From NCBI GenBank assembly GCA_021325615.1, contig JAJPGU010000026.1, forward strand, positions 1-38,635: a stretch of 38,635 nt of DNA, read 5' to 3'. Under the pieces are notes generated by a model that was given only the letters and a program-made list of their open reading frames with translations, had not been told where the DNA came from and did no database searches. Within the stretch, counting starts at the first letter, position 1. Each line of letters opens with the position of its first letter. The position numbers were made by a program, and so were the translations under genes. Below are positions 16,039 to 24,038 of the stretch, in pieces. The stretch is from Nitrososphaerota archaeon. Its GTDB lineage: Archaea; Thermoproteota; Nitrososphaeria; Nitrososphaerales; Nitrosopumilaceae.

Positions 16039-17967
16039 ATGACTCTTGCAGGAATCGAGCTTTCCTATCTTGTAAACGATATCGCAGGCAGGACAAGGGA
16101 CTATTACGTCAGCAACATCTACGGGATTACCCGCAACAGCCTGCTCTTCAAGCTTCACCATCCCGAAAAGCCCGACATTTTGCTGATGTTTTCCACCTTC
16201 GGCCTCTGGATAACCAACGTAAAGATAAGCCAGATGGAGGAGAACAGGCTTGTCAAGAGGCTCAGGAGCGACCTCCTGCGCTCCAAGGTACTGGAAGTAA
16301 GGCAGGTCGAGGGCGAGAGAATCGCCCAGATAACTTTCGGGGGGTTTGACCAGCAGTTCATACTTATCGGCGAATTTTTCGGGGACGGCAACATCATACT
16401 TTGCAACAAGGACATGAAGATCCTCTCCCTGTTCCACTCGATAGACGTAAGGCACAGGAAGCTTGCGGTGGGGCTGAATTATGTGCCCCCGCCATCAGGC
16501 GGCCTGAACATTTTCAAGGCTACACTTGCAGACCTCGAGGAGGTGAGGACGACCTCCACCGCGACGGTGAGGTGGGTTGGCAGGACGCTTGGCCTTCCCT
16601 CCAAGTATGCCGAGGAGATAATGAGGATCTCAAAAATAGACGGGCAGAGGCTCGGAAATACGCTTTCAAGCGAGGAGGTGACAGCAATTTACCAGGCCGC
16701 ACGGGACCTCGTGGAAAGGGTGGTAACGGGCAAGCACGACGCCTGCATCGTCAGGGACGACAAGGGCGCGGACGTCTACCCGCTCCCGCTGGGAGATCTC
16801 TCCCAGAAGAATGTCGCAAAGGTTTCCGGCTTTATGGAGGGCCTTGACACGCTCTTCTCCGAGAACCTCCTGGACCAGGGAAAGACAACCCGCACGGATT
16901 CTGTCAGCCAGAAAATTACGGAGCTTGAGCACAAGCTGGAGGAGCAGAACAAGGCCATACTGCTTGTCAAGCAGAGGTCTGACTCGATTTCAGGCGTTGC
17001 CAGGGCCCTGCTTGCCTCGGCATCCACCGGGATAACGTCCATTGAAGACCCGGGGGTCCTTCCGGTGCTGCAGGAACGGGGCTCCCAGCTTGCAAGGGAG
17101 GCCGGTGTACCGGTCATCAACATAAACGGCGACAAGATAAAGGTAAACCCCCAGTCGTCCATCCAGGCCATAGCCTCGGTCCTGTTCAACGAGTCAAAAA
17201 GGCAGCTCAAGGCAGTGGACACCATAGAGGTCGAGAAGAAGAAGACAGAAAAGAACCTCGACTCCTTCCGGAAGCAGGCAACCATTGCAGAGAACTCCAT
17301 AGTATTTTCGATTCAGAAGAAGAGGGAGTGGTATGAGAGATACAGGTGGTTTTTCACCTCGGACGGGCTGCTTGCCATCGGCGGACGGGACGCATCCTCA
17401 AACTCCTCCGTGATTAGGAAGCACCTCGGCAAGGGAGACAAGGTGTTCCATGCAGAGATAGTTGGCTCGCCGTTTTTCATACTCAAGGAGGGAGGGGACG
17501 AGATCGTTTCAAGCGTTTCAGAGGTGGCACAGGCCACGGTCTGCTTTAGCAGGGCGTGGAGGGAGGGGCTGTACGGCCTGAACGCCTACTGGGTGAGGCC
17601 CGAACAGGTAAAGATGGCAGCCCCCACAGGCCAGTTCCTTGCAAAGGGTGCGTTCCCCATAGAGGGAACGCGCAACTTCATCCAAGTATCAAGCCTGCAG
17701 CTTGGAGTGGGGCTGTACAGGAGGGGCGAGAGCTACTCGATTATGTCTGGCCCCGTGCAGGCAGTCAAGGCGCAGTGCCTCTTTTATGTGGTAATCGAGC
17801 CGTCGGGGCTTGATATGACGGAGCTTGCAAAAAAAGTGAGGGTGGAGTTCCTCAAGCTTGCCGAGAACCAGGATATTGTCAAGGCGTTTTCGATAGATGA
17901 TTTCATCCGGGCGCTCCCGGCAGGCGATAGCCACATCGTGGAATCGGCAGAGGGGATGGGCTCCTGA
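16039..17967 (+). CDS. NFACT family protein (archaeal Rqc2/NEMF/RqcH homologue)
   Basis: This 642-residue ribosome-rescue factor belongs to the family that binds split 50S/60S subunits carrying peptidyl-tRNA and, in bacteria and eukaryotes, adds C-terminal Ala or Ala/Thr tails to stalled chains. The NFACT-N domain runs from residue 1 (MTLAGIELSYLVNDI) to about 180. A helix-hairpin region follows to about 270 (LGLPSKYAEEIMRIS is the HhH part). A coiled coil spans about 290-430 (KITELEHKLEEQNKAI, VEVEKKKTEKNL-like segments). The NFACT-R domain occupies about 430-530 (WYERYRWFFTSDGLLAIGGRD...NSSVIRKHLGKGD...FFILKEG). It overlaps the next gene by one base (TGATG), so translation is coupled to the Mut7-C RNase and AMMECR1 genes. 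Confidence 0.92.
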   Translation: MTLAGIELSYLVNDIAGRTRDYYVSNIYGITRNSLLFKLHHPEKPDILLMFSTFGLWITNVKISQMEENRLVKRLRSDLLRSKVLEVRQVEGERIAQITFGGFDQQFILIGEFFGDGNIILCNKDMKILSLFHSIDVRHRKLAVGLNYVPPPSGGLNIFKATLADLEEVRTTSTATVRWVGRTLGLPSKYAEEIMRISKIDGQRLGNTLSSEEVTAIYQAARDLVERVVTGKHDACIVRDDKGADVYPLPLGDLSQKNVAKVSGFMEGLDTLFSENLLDQGKTTRTDSVSQKITELEHKLEEQNKAILLVKQRSDSISGVARALLASASTGITSIEDPGVLPVLQERGSQLAREAGVPVININGDKIKVNPQSSIQAIASVLFNESKRQLKAVDTIEVEKKKTEKNLDSFRKQATIAENSIVFSIQKKREWYERYRWFFTSDGLLAIGGRDASSNSSVIRKHLGKGDKVFHAEIVGSPFFILKEGGDEIVSSVSEVAQATVCFSRAWREGLYGLNAYWVRPEQVKMAAPTGQFLAKGAFPIEGTRNFIQVSSLQLGVGLYRRGESYSIMSGPVQAVKAQCLFYVVIEPSGLDMTELAKKVRVEFLKLAENQDIVKAFSIDDFIRALPAGDSHIVESAEGMGS

Positions 17968-18455
17968 TGACCGCCCACAAGCCGACCTTTGCAGTCGACG
18001 CGATGCTTGGCAACCTGGCAAGAAAGCTCCGCCTGCTCGGATACGACACCAGGTACGACTCGAAGGTGGAGGATGCCGAGCTGATAAAGATTGGCGAGAA
18101 GCAGAGGCGCATCATAGTAACAAAGGACGAGGCCCTCACAAGGGGCGCGGAAAAGGTCGGCGTTCAGACCGTGCTGATTCGCGGTAATGACGAGGTCGAG
18201 CAGATCTACCAGGTTGCGACAAAGGTCGGCCTCTCAAATTTTACAATTGATACCAGTTCCTCAAGGTGCGTGGTCTGCAACGGCAAGATCTCGCCCATTG
18301 AAAAGATAAGGATACTTGGCAAGGTCCCAGAGGGCATCTACGAAAGGCAGGAAAAGTTCTGGGTCTGCAGCGATTGCAAGAAGATCTACTGGGAGGGAAC
18401 GCATTTTGAGAAGCTCCAGGAATTTGCAGAAAAGATAAACCAGAGGCTGAAATGA
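17967..18455 (+). CDS. Mut7-C PIN-like RNase with zinc ribbon
   Basis: This 162-residue Mut7-C (DUF82) family protein is predicted to be a metal-dependent ribonuclease of the PIN fold. FAVDAMLGNLARKLRLLGYDT (8-28) holds the first catalytic Asp (Asp11), and RRIIVTKDEAL (47-57) holds another acidic site (Asp54). A C-terminal zinc ribbon uses Cys101/Cys104 and Cys134/Cys137. The target RNA is unknown. The ATG overlaps the NFACT stop and its own stop overlaps the AMMECR1 ATG, so the three proteins are made together. The link to a ribosome-rescue factor suggests the enzyme could cut mRNA or tRNA on stalled ribosomes, but that is inference. Confidence 0.9.
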   Translation: MTAHKPTFAVDAMLGNLARKLRLLGYDTRYDSKVEDAELIKIGEKQRRIIVTKDEALTRGAEKVGVQTVLIRGNDEVEQIYQVATKVGLSNFTIDTSSSRCVVCNGKISPIEKIRILGKVPEGIYERQEKFWVCSDCKKIYWEGTHFEKLQEFAEKINQRLK

Positions 18456-19054
18456 ACCCCTTCTCCGATTCCGACGGAGAGATGCTTGTGAGGACGGCAA
18501 GGTCCTGCGTCACCGAGTACCTCAAGACAGGGAGGAGGCCACCTCTTTCAGACGATTTCAGGTCCAGGTTTTCGTTCAACTCCGGGGTCTTTGTGACCAT
18601 ATCAAAGGACGAGAACCTGAGGGGCTGCATCGGTTTTCCCACGCCGGAGAGGAAGCTCTACCAGTCGCTTGCCGACGCTGCCGTTGCCGCAGCAACCGAG
18701 GACCCAAGGTTTCCGCCGGTCCTCCATGGGGAGCTTGGCGAGGTTTCCTTTGAGGTAACGCTGCTTACGCCTCCAGAGGTGGTAAGAGTCAGGGATCCTT
18801 CCGAGTATCCCTCCATGATAAGGGTTGGAAGGGACGGGCTAATCGTAAGGTGGGAGTACGGCTCCGGTCTGTTGCTGCCCCAGGTTCCTGTCGAGTACGG
18901 CTGGAACGAGGAGGAGTTTCTCTCGCATACGTGCCAAAAGGCTGGCGCGCCTCCCGATGCCTGGAGGCTGAAAAGCACGATGATATTGAGGTTCGAGGGA
19001 ATCGTATTCAAGGAGACAGAGCCTTCGGGCCCCGTTGCCCGTGCAGACCTATAG
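18452..19054 (+). CDS. AMMECR1 domain protein
   Basis: This 200-residue AMMECR1 family protein is conserved from archaea to human. The signature LRGCIGFP is at residues 57-63, followed by EDPRFPPV and the HSDLxxVxxEVtLL-like segment GEVSFEVTLLTPPEVV. The C-terminal part contains GLLLPQVPVEYGWNEEEFLSHTC with the family cysteine. The biochemical role is not established; proposals include nucleic-acid metabolism and, with MEMO1-type partners, redox or radical chemistry. The ATG overlaps the Mut7-C stop by four bases. The last six bases overlap the convergent dehydratase small-subunit stop. Confidence 0.92.
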   Translation: MNPFSDSDGEMLVRTARSCVTEYLKTGRRPPLSDDFRSRFSFNSGVFVTISKDENLRGCIGFPTPERKLYQSLADAAVAAATEDPRFPPVLHGELGEVSFEVTLLTPPEVVRVRDPSEYPSMIRVGRDGLIVRWEYGSGLLLPQVPVEYGWNEEEFLSHTCQKAGAPPDAWRLKSTMILRFEGIVFKETEPSGPVARADL

Positions 19055-19432
19055 GATCTTTCCCTCTAGCGCGTCTACCACTATTTTCTGGCCGTCCCGC
19101 AGCGACTCGTAGTCCTTTCTTTCTGCCACGACAAGCGGTATGTTGGAAATGGCACATCCGGAGGCTGTTGTGATGTCGGCGTGCAGGCAGACCATCGCAA
19201 GCGGCGCGGCCTTGTTGTACATCAGCGAGTATATTGTGTATGCCCCCACGCTGCTTCCCACGCCGTTTGGAAACACGAGGATCTTGTCGCCAAGAAACTT
19301 GCCAAAAAGGTCATGCTTTTCGTCCCGCACCCTGCCGGTCTTTTTGTCAATCCCTCCCAGGAAGTTTATCGGGTGCCGGGCGCAGAGGACGGCCCCCTCG
19401 GCCCTCCCACGCACTATGACCTTTACGTTCAT
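19049..19432 (-). CDS. Phosphomevalonate dehydratase (aconitase X) small subunit
   Basis: This 127-residue swivelling domain of aconitase X (DUF126 family) pairs with the large subunit encoded just upstream. Conserved parts are the VIVRGRAEGAVLC opening, INFLGGIDKKTGRV, GDKILVFPNGVGSSVGAYTIYSL and GCAISNIPLVV. In archaea this complex dehydrates mevalonate 5-phosphate to trans-anhydromevalonate 5-phosphate in the modified mevalonate pathway to isoprenoid lipids. The ATG overlaps the stop of the large subunit by four bases (ATGA), so subunits are made in equal amounts. The next pathway enzyme (a UbiD-type decarboxylase) is not in the window. Confidence 0.9.
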   Translation of the reverse strand: MNVKVIVRGRAEGAVLCARHPINFLGGIDKKTGRVRDEKHDLFGKFLGDKILVFPNGVGSSVGAYTIYSLMYNKAAPLAMVCLHADITTASGCAISNIPLVVAERKDYESLRDGQKIVVDALEGKIL

Positions 19433-20583
19433 GCCGTCTCCTCCTCGACAATCTGCTTGAGGCTCTTGAGGCTGACGCCAACCCCGTTGGATGTCCTGAG
19501 GTAGTATGCCCCCTTGACGCTGTTTGTAATTACCGAGTCCACGTCCTCCTTGTCTACAAGTGGCGTAAGGCAGGTGCAGCAGTCATAGAGTATCTCGCCG
19601 CCTGCCCTTGTAAGCTCCTTTGTGTACCCAAGGTCGCGCATCTGGCCCTGGATGGCGCGCGGGCAGAAGATCATGCAGCGCTTCCGAAAGGACCTGCCCT
19701 TGAGCCTAGACGCAAGATCAGAGATTTCCTCAAGCCCAAGCTGCGGGCTGCCAAGGGTGATAATGTCGCCAGACTCGGCCGTGTTCAGTTCGTCCCTGAC
19801 AGATGCAAGCTCCTTCCTGTCAAAATCAACCTTCTCGCCCTCGCCCTCGCCAAGTGTGAACATGCCGCAGCTTCCAGAGGTCCCCATCCCTGCGCAGAGC
19901 GACTTGCAGCTGCGCCTGTCAAGGCCCTTTGAACCGGATATCGCAACGGAGCTGTCGGCCACCTTGCCTGCAAAATATCCCAAGAGCCCGTAGGCAAGCT
20001 CGTCTGCAGGCTCGGCCTTCATCCTGATTGTCAGCTTGGGCTTCCTGTTCTCCTCCTCGCGAAGGTCCGAATGGGGCGACTTGCCGGTCAGGGCGCTGGC
20101 AAGGGCGCTGAACGCGCTCTCCTTGTTGGTCTTGAGCGAGGAGACAGAGTTTGCGTAAATTGCCGCATTGCTCTCTGCAAAGGAAACCTGAGTCCCGCCC
20201 TTTGGCATCTCGAAAATCTCGTAGGGTATGCAGGAAAAGGACGGGATGGCCCCCATCTTTTCATACGATTTTCTGATGCTCTGCTGCTTTTGTATGAATT
20301 CCTCGTCAAGGCCAAACCTTGACACGCTGTCAGAATCAAACCCCATGGGGTTTACCGTTGTCTTGATCTTGAATTTGGCGTCCTGGCTTAGGTGCGAGAG
20401 GAACTGCTCCCCCGCGTCGCCAATCGTGTTATAGTTTACTCCCGAGAGGTGCGCCCACTCTACTGGAATCAGTTTGTCGGCCCCCGTTGCCTTGCCTATT
20501 GCAACAAGGATCCTGTAGGCCATGGCAAGCGTCTCGCCCTGCTTTCCATCAAGTGCAGCCTCCTCCTCCTTTGTTAGCTCCAA
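19429..20583 (-). CDS. Phosphomevalonate dehydratase (aconitase X) large subunit
   Basis: The catalytic subunit (DUF521 family) has 384 residues from the TTG at 20583. ELTKEEEAALDGKQGE is the normal family start, which is why this TTG is chosen over an ATG at 20634 that would add 17 atypical residues. Other family segments are WAHLSGVNYNTIGDAGEQFL near 45-65, GKSPHSDLREEENRKP, SGSCGMFTLGEGE with an Fe-S type cysteine, and YDCCTCLTPL near the C-terminus. The active site is thought to hold a [4Fe-4S] cluster bound by three cysteines. A TATTATATC box centred about 26 bases before the TTG supports a leaderless mRNA; the same AT tract faces nth on the other strand. Confidence 0.88.
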   Translation of the reverse strand: MELTKEEEAALDGKQGETLAMAYRILVAIGKATGADKLIPVEWAHLSGVNYNTIGDAGEQFLSHLSQDAKFKIKTTVNPMGFDSDSVSRFGLDEEFIQKQQSIRKSYEKMGAIPSFSCIPYEIFEMPKGGTQVSFAESNAAIYANSVSSLKTNKESAFSALASALTGKSPHSDLREEENRKPKLTIRMKAEPADELAYGLLGYFAGKVADSSVAISGSKGLDRRSCKSLCAGMGTSGSCGMFTLGEGEGEKVDFDRKELASVRDELNTAESGDIITLGSPQLGLEEISDLASRLKGRSFRKRCMIFCPRAIQGQMRDLGYTKELTRAGGEILYDCCTCLTPLVDKEDVDSVITNSVKGAYYLRTSNGVGVSLKSLKQIVEEETA

Positions 20584-20605
20584 TGCCGTACCTTTCTTGG
20601 AACAG

Positions 20606-20614
20606 ATATAATAC
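20606..20614. promoter_or_regulatory. Bidirectional TATA tract shared by nth and the dehydratase operon
   Basis: The plus strand reads ATATAATAC, about 28 bases before the nth TTG at 20638. The minus strand reads GTATTATAT, about 26 bases before the dehydratase TTG at 20583. Both spacings suit leaderless starts, so one AT tract may serve both directions. Confidence 0.55.
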
Positions 20615-20637
20615 TTGTGTGCTGCATATGACATCGT

Positions 20638-21330
20638 TTGGACAAGATAGCCCAGATTTTGGACGGGATGATAACCACGATGAATACAGTCAAGCCGCCC
20701 CGCATGACGGCGCTCAGAGAGCTGCGCGAGGCCGAGAACGGCAGCCCGCTTAGCATACTGATTGGCACGATACTTTCAGCCCGCACAAGGGACGAGAACA
20801 CGTCGGCAGTTGTAAGGAAATTGTTTGCAAGATACAAGACCGCGCATGATCTTGCGCGGGCAAAGGTCCCAGACGTGGAGAAGATAATCAAGTCGACGGG
20901 CTTTTACCGGGTCAAGGCAAGGCGGATAATCGAGGTTGCCTCGATAATAGACTCCAAGTATTCCGGAAAGGTCCCCCAGGACCTTGAGAGGCTCGTCGAG
21001 CTGCCGGGGGTGGGCAGGAAGACTGCAAACTGCGTCCTAGTCTATGCTTTTGACAAGCCAGCAATCCCGGTGGACACCCACGTGCACCGGATCTCAAACA
21101 GGCTGGGGCTTGTAAAGACCAAGACTCCGGAGGATACGGAGGAGGAGCTCATGAAAAAAATCCCAAGGGAGCACTGGCTAAGGATAAACGACACCTTTGT
21201 AATGTACGGCCAGAACATCTGCAAGCCGATATCGCCAATGTGCGGGGTCTGCCAGGTAAGAAAATACTGCGCCTATAACAGGGTTAACGCTTCTTCGTCT
21301 TTATCAAAACGCCGATCAAAACGCCGGTAA
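20638..21330 (+). CDS. nth: Endonuclease III (DNA glycosylase/AP lyase)
   Basis: This 230-residue enzyme removes oxidised pyrimidines and cuts at abasic sites. LSARTRDENT (47-56) is the typical archaeal form of the LSaQTtD motif. The helix-hairpin-helix LPGVGRKTAN (122-131) carries the catalytic Lys128, and VDTHVHR has the catalytic Asp146. The [4Fe-4S] cluster ligands are Cys195, Cys202, Cys205 and Cys211 (C-x6-C-x2-C-x5-C). The start is a TTG at 20638 supported by the TATA tract. After the last Cys the protein carries a basic tail with two SKRR repeats, encoded by a 12-bp tandem duplication (21303-21326) that lies inside a 47-base overlap with the convergent gene. Confidence 0.93.
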   Translation: MDKIAQILDGMITTMNTVKPPRMTALRELREAENGSPLSILIGTILSARTRDENTSAVVRKLFARYKTAHDLARAKVPDVEKIIKSTGFYRVKARRIIEVASIIDSKYSGKVPQDLERLVELPGVGRKTANCVLVYAFDKPAIPVDTHVHRISNRLGLVKTKTPEDTEEELMKKIPREHWLRINDTFVMYGQNICKPISPMCGVCQVRKYCAYNRVNASSSLSKRRSKRR

Positions 21331-21949
21331 CGCCCACCACTATGAAGGGCATGTAGAATATCGGGTTTGCAGCAGGGTCTCCAGAGACGATGTTTATCGC
21401 AACCGAGCCTCCCGAGGTGCTCGGTGGGTCATTTACCGAGTCCAGGCCCGCAACCGCAATGTCCCTTACCGTGAAACCGTTCACGTCAAGGTTGTCCACA
21501 AGGACATCCTGGTTTATCGACGCCGACAGTCCACCATTGCTAGAGTGTTGGACCGTGACAATCTGCCCCGGGCTCCACCCGTTGGTCTTGGCCTCGTGAA
21601 GGATAAAGTACCCGTCCTCTGGAGTGCTCACGGCCATCCAGAGCCTGTGGTTGGGCGGGGCGCCCATCCCAATCTCTATGAACTTGGCCACCTTTGGGTC
21701 CTCGTAAAGCCGAATTATCGCGCTACCGTTGGAATTTGAATAGTTGAGCTTGTTTTCTATGGTAAGCTGCCAGTTGGTGACGTGCTCGTGCGGAAGCTTT
21801 ATGACAGTTTCATTGTCCCGCACAACGTTGAATGCCCCCCACGGGACCTCGACGCTGTCGTAGTGTTCCGACTTGTTCATCGTTGACTGCTGCGCATAGA
21901 CCGGCAACAGCGGCGTAACAAGCAAAAGCAAGATGATTGCCCTGCGCAT
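21284..21949 (-). CDS. Exported beta-rich protein with C-terminal membrane anchor
   Basis: I do not recognise this 221-residue protein. Residues 1-19 form a signal peptide (MRRAIILLLLVTPLLPVYAQQ). The middle is beta-rich: TVIKLPHEHVTNWQLTIENKL, RLYEDPKVAKFIEIGMG, WMAVSTPEDGYFIL, ending with VNDPPSTSGGSVAINIVSGDP. A C-terminal helix (about 196-214, FYMPFIVVGVTGVLIGVLI) with a basic KTKKR end anchors it, leaving the domain outside. There are sequons at NKS, NYS and NGS. The 3' end overlaps nth by 47 bases. A palindromic GTTATAAC box is centred about 25 bases before the ATG, so the mRNA is probably leaderless. Confidence 0.75.
   Translation of the reverse strand: MRRAIILLLLVTPLLPVYAQQSTMNKSEHYDSVEVPWGAFNVVRDNETVIKLPHEHVTNWQLTIENKLNYSNSNGSAIIRLYEDPKVAKFIEIGMGAPPNHRLWMAVSTPEDGYFILHEAKTNGWSPGQIVTVQHSSNGGLSASINQDVLVDNLDVNGFTVRDIAVAGLDSVNDPPSTSGGSVAINIVSGDPAANPIFYMPFIVVGVTGVLIGVLIKTKKR
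21303..21326. repeat. 12-bp tandem duplication in the nth overlap
   Basis: ATCAAAACGCCG occurs at 21303-21314 and again at 21315-21326. It encodes SKRR-SKRR at the nth C-terminus and GVLI-GVLI in the membrane anchor of the opposite-strand protein. Confidence 0.85.
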
Positions 21950-21969
21950 GAACTTGTTGAGTTCTGGGG

Positions 21970-21977
21970 GTTATAAC
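21970..21977 (-). promoter_or_regulatory. TATA-like box of the anchored protein gene
   Basis: GTTATAAC, itself palindromic, is centred about 25 bases before ATG 21949. Confidence 0.5.
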
Positions 21978-22027
21978 AACATACGCCTGATTTCTGCATC
22001 AAGAGACATGCCGGATGGGCCAGTCCC

Positions 22028-23167
22028 TCAAGGAACGAAGGGGTTGTCCCAGTTGATGAGGGTCTTGAAAACCTCGGGCCTCATCATGTATTCTGATGGG
22101 CTCTGCTTTTGGAGGATCATGTTCCGCAGCTTGGTGCCGCTCAGTTGTTCCTGGAACTCAGGCCCGTGGGGGCAGTTCCGCTCGCTTGCAAAGGAAAGAC
22201 ATTTCCTGCAGTAGAAGAAGGCTGGGTAGAAAATGGGTTCTATCCCTATGTCTGGGTAGTTTTCAAATATTTTTTGCGAGGCAAAGGGATCATAGTATGT
22301 GCCGACGCCGGCATGATCCCTCCCTATGATGATGTTCGTGCAGCCAAAGTTCTTCCGCATTATGGAGTGGTGGATGGCCTCTTTTGGACCAGCATATCTC
22401 ATCTCGGTGTGAAGCGTGGCAAGGTGGCACCTGTTCTGCGGGTAGTAGTTCTTTATCAGGGTCTCATATGCCAATACTATTGCCTCGTCCTTGTAGTCCC
22501 CCGACTTTTTCTTCCCTATCAGAGGGTTGACAAAGAGCCCGTCGTGGGTGTTTAGCGAGGCCTTTTGGAGCATCTCGTGTGCAACGTGAGGAACGTTCCT
22601 TGTCTGAAAGCCCACTATGGTCTTCCACCCCGCCTTTTCAAAGATCTCCCTCATCTCCCTCGGTGTCTTGCGGTACCTCCGGACAGGGGTCTCCTCCGGC
22701 CGCTTGAACAAGTCAATTTTCCCCCCAATAAGGTATTCCTTGAGGGACTTGGTCTTGGCAACTCCCGGGTGCTTCTCGTCAGTTGTACCGTATACTCCCT
22801 TGGACGCCTTTTCCTTGTCGAAGGTATAAGCCTCTTCCACGTGGAGTACCGCAAGGGGAGACCCGTTTACCGAAAGGGCGACATCCCTCGAATCCTTCAT
22901 CTTTGTAGCAGTCTCCTTGTCGACATCAAGTACTATCGGAATCGTCCATGGGAGGTCGTTTGCAAGTCTGCCCCTAGAAACGACGCTCTCAAAATCCTCC
23001 CTTGGGAGGAATCCCTCAAGGGGACTGAAAATGCCGTCTGCAATGTTCTCAACATCGTTTGCAAGATCGGCGCTAATCTGTATGGAGAAGAGTCCCTCCG
23101 CCCCCCCGTTTGCAATCCTGTTTACCAGTTTACCGCCGTGTGGTTTTGCCGCTCCCATTCCATTCAC
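22028..23167 (-). CDS. sat: Sulfate adenylyltransferase (ATP sulfurylase)
   Basis: The 379-residue enzyme makes adenylyl sulfate (APS) from ATP and sulfate. The nucleotide site is [18 protein letters not shown] at 188-191 and HVAH at 194-197. [14 protein letters not shown] begins at 282. Earlier, [14 protein letters not shown] (46-60) is the family N-terminal segment. Cys320, Cys323 and Cys332 (C-x2-C-x8-C), followed by a CPHG turn, match the zinc site of archaeal and thermophile ATP sulfurylases. Six bases separate it from cysH upstream, so the two form an operon for sulfate assimilation. The start is the GTG at 23167 or the ATG at 23158. Confidence 0.95.
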   Translation of the reverse strand: MNGMGAAKPHGGKLVNRIANGGAEGLFSIQISADLANDVENIADGIFSPLEGFLPREDFESVVSRGRLANDLPWTIPIVLDVDKETATKMKDSRDVALSVNGSPLAVLHVEEAYTFDKEKASKGVYGTTDEKHPGVAKTKSLKEYLIGGKIDLFKRPEETPVRRYRKTPREMREIFEKAGWKTIVGFQTRNVPHVAHEMLQKASLNTHDGLFVNPLIGKKKSGDYKDEAIVLAYETLIKNYYPQNRCHLATLHTEMRYAGPKEAIHHSIMRKNFGCTNIIIGRDHAGVGTYYDPFASQKIFENYPDIGIEPIFYPAFFYCRKCLSFASERNCPHGPEFQEQLSGTKLRNMILQKQSPSEYMMRPEVFKTLINWDNPFVP

Positions 23168-23173
23168 CAGTTG

Positions 23174-23893
23174 TTATTTCCCGTGGTCCGCATGGAGCCC
23201 GCATTCCTTCTGCGAGTCGTCTTCCCACCACCACCGGCCTGCCCGCAAGGGCTCACCCGGCTTGATTGCGCGGGTGCAAGGCTCACATCCTATGCTTGGA
23301 TACCCCTTGTCGTGCAACTTGTTGTATGGAACGTCGTTCTTCTTGATGTAGTCCCAGACCTGGTCCCATGTCCACTCGATTATCGGATTTATCTTAAGGA
23401 TGCCGTTGTGCTGCTGGTCTATCTCCATCTTGTGCGCGACAGATCTTACTTCGGTCTGTTCTGCCCGCAATCCCGTGATCCAGCCGTCCAGTGTCGATAG
23501 CATCTTCTTCAGGGGGTGAACCTTCCTGATGCCGCAGCAAAGCTTGCGGTTGCCAACGCTCTGGTAAAAGAGGTTCATCCCGTTCACCCGGACCATCTGC
23601 TCCACCTCGGCTGCGTCGGGGAACATCACTTCTATGGTTGCGTTGTACTTGTCCCTTATCTTGTCCATTACGTCGTATGTCTCTTGGTTGAGCCTTCCGG
23701 TGTCAAGCGTAAAAATCCTGAACTTGGGGTTGATCTTCATCATCATGTCTATTACGACCACGTCCTCCGCGCCAAAGCTTGACGCCATGGCAACCCTTGG
23801 ATGGAGGTTTTCTGAGGCCCACTTGAGGACGTCCTGAGGAGTTTTCAGTTGGTCGTTTAACTGCTTTAACTGCTCAGCAGTAATGCTGTGCAT
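23174..23893 (-). CDS. cysH: Assimilatory adenylylsulfate (APS) reductase
   Basis: The 239-residue enzyme reduces APS to sulfite with electrons from a thioredoxin-like donor. SFGAED (39-44) is the PP-loop-like site, and FTLDTGRLNQETY (61-73) is the substrate loop. Cys119-Cys120 and Cys203/Cys206 (GCEPC) are the [4Fe-4S] ligands that mark APS-type rather than PAPS-type reductases. ECGLH (230-234) carries the catalytic Cys. The start is set at ATG 23893 because a GTTATATGAC box is centred 25 bases upstream; the in-frame TTG at 23908 and ATG at 23905 lie too near the box. It precedes sat in one operon. Confidence 0.93.
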   Translation of the reverse strand: MHSITAEQLKQLNDQLKTPQDVLKWASENLHPRVAMASSFGAEDVVVIDMMMKINPKFRIFTLDTGRLNQETYDVMDKIRDKYNATIEVMFPDAAEVEQMVRVNGMNLFYQSVGNRKLCCGIRKVHPLKKMLSTLDGWITGLRAEQTEVRSVAHKMEIDQQHNGILKINPIIEWTWDQVWDYIKKNDVPYNKLHDKGYPSIGCEPCTRAIKPGEPLRAGRWWWEDDSQKECGLHADHGK

Positions 23894-23913
23894 GAAAAAA
23901 AACATCAATTTTG

Positions 23914-23923
23914 GTCATATAAC
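23914..23923 (-). promoter_or_regulatory. TATA box deciding the cysH start
   Basis: The minus strand reads GTTATATGAC, centred about 25 bases before ATG 23893. Confidence 0.55.
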
Positions 23924-24008
23924 GGTTCTGTAGTTTTTCCACCATCTCGGATAATTTCTTACAGCAGGATTGCATCACAGGGTTTGCAGGAACCGCCAAA
24001 CCTCATTG

Positions 24009-24016
24009 ATTATTAG
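24009..24016 (+). promoter_or_regulatory. TATA-like box deciding the ThiI-like start
   Basis: ATTATTAG is centred about 27 bases before ATG 24039 and lies inside the longer in-frame reading from 23970. Confidence 0.5.
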
Positions 24017-24038
24017 GTGGACAATTCATCCTAGGGTT

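Noticed and set aside
22565-23500. Long plus-strand frame of 311 codons opposite sat and cysH
   Set aside because: Strong motifs of ATP sulfurylase and APS reductase fix the coding strand; the antisense frame has no recognisable domain and is rich in Cys and Pro as expected for an antisense image.
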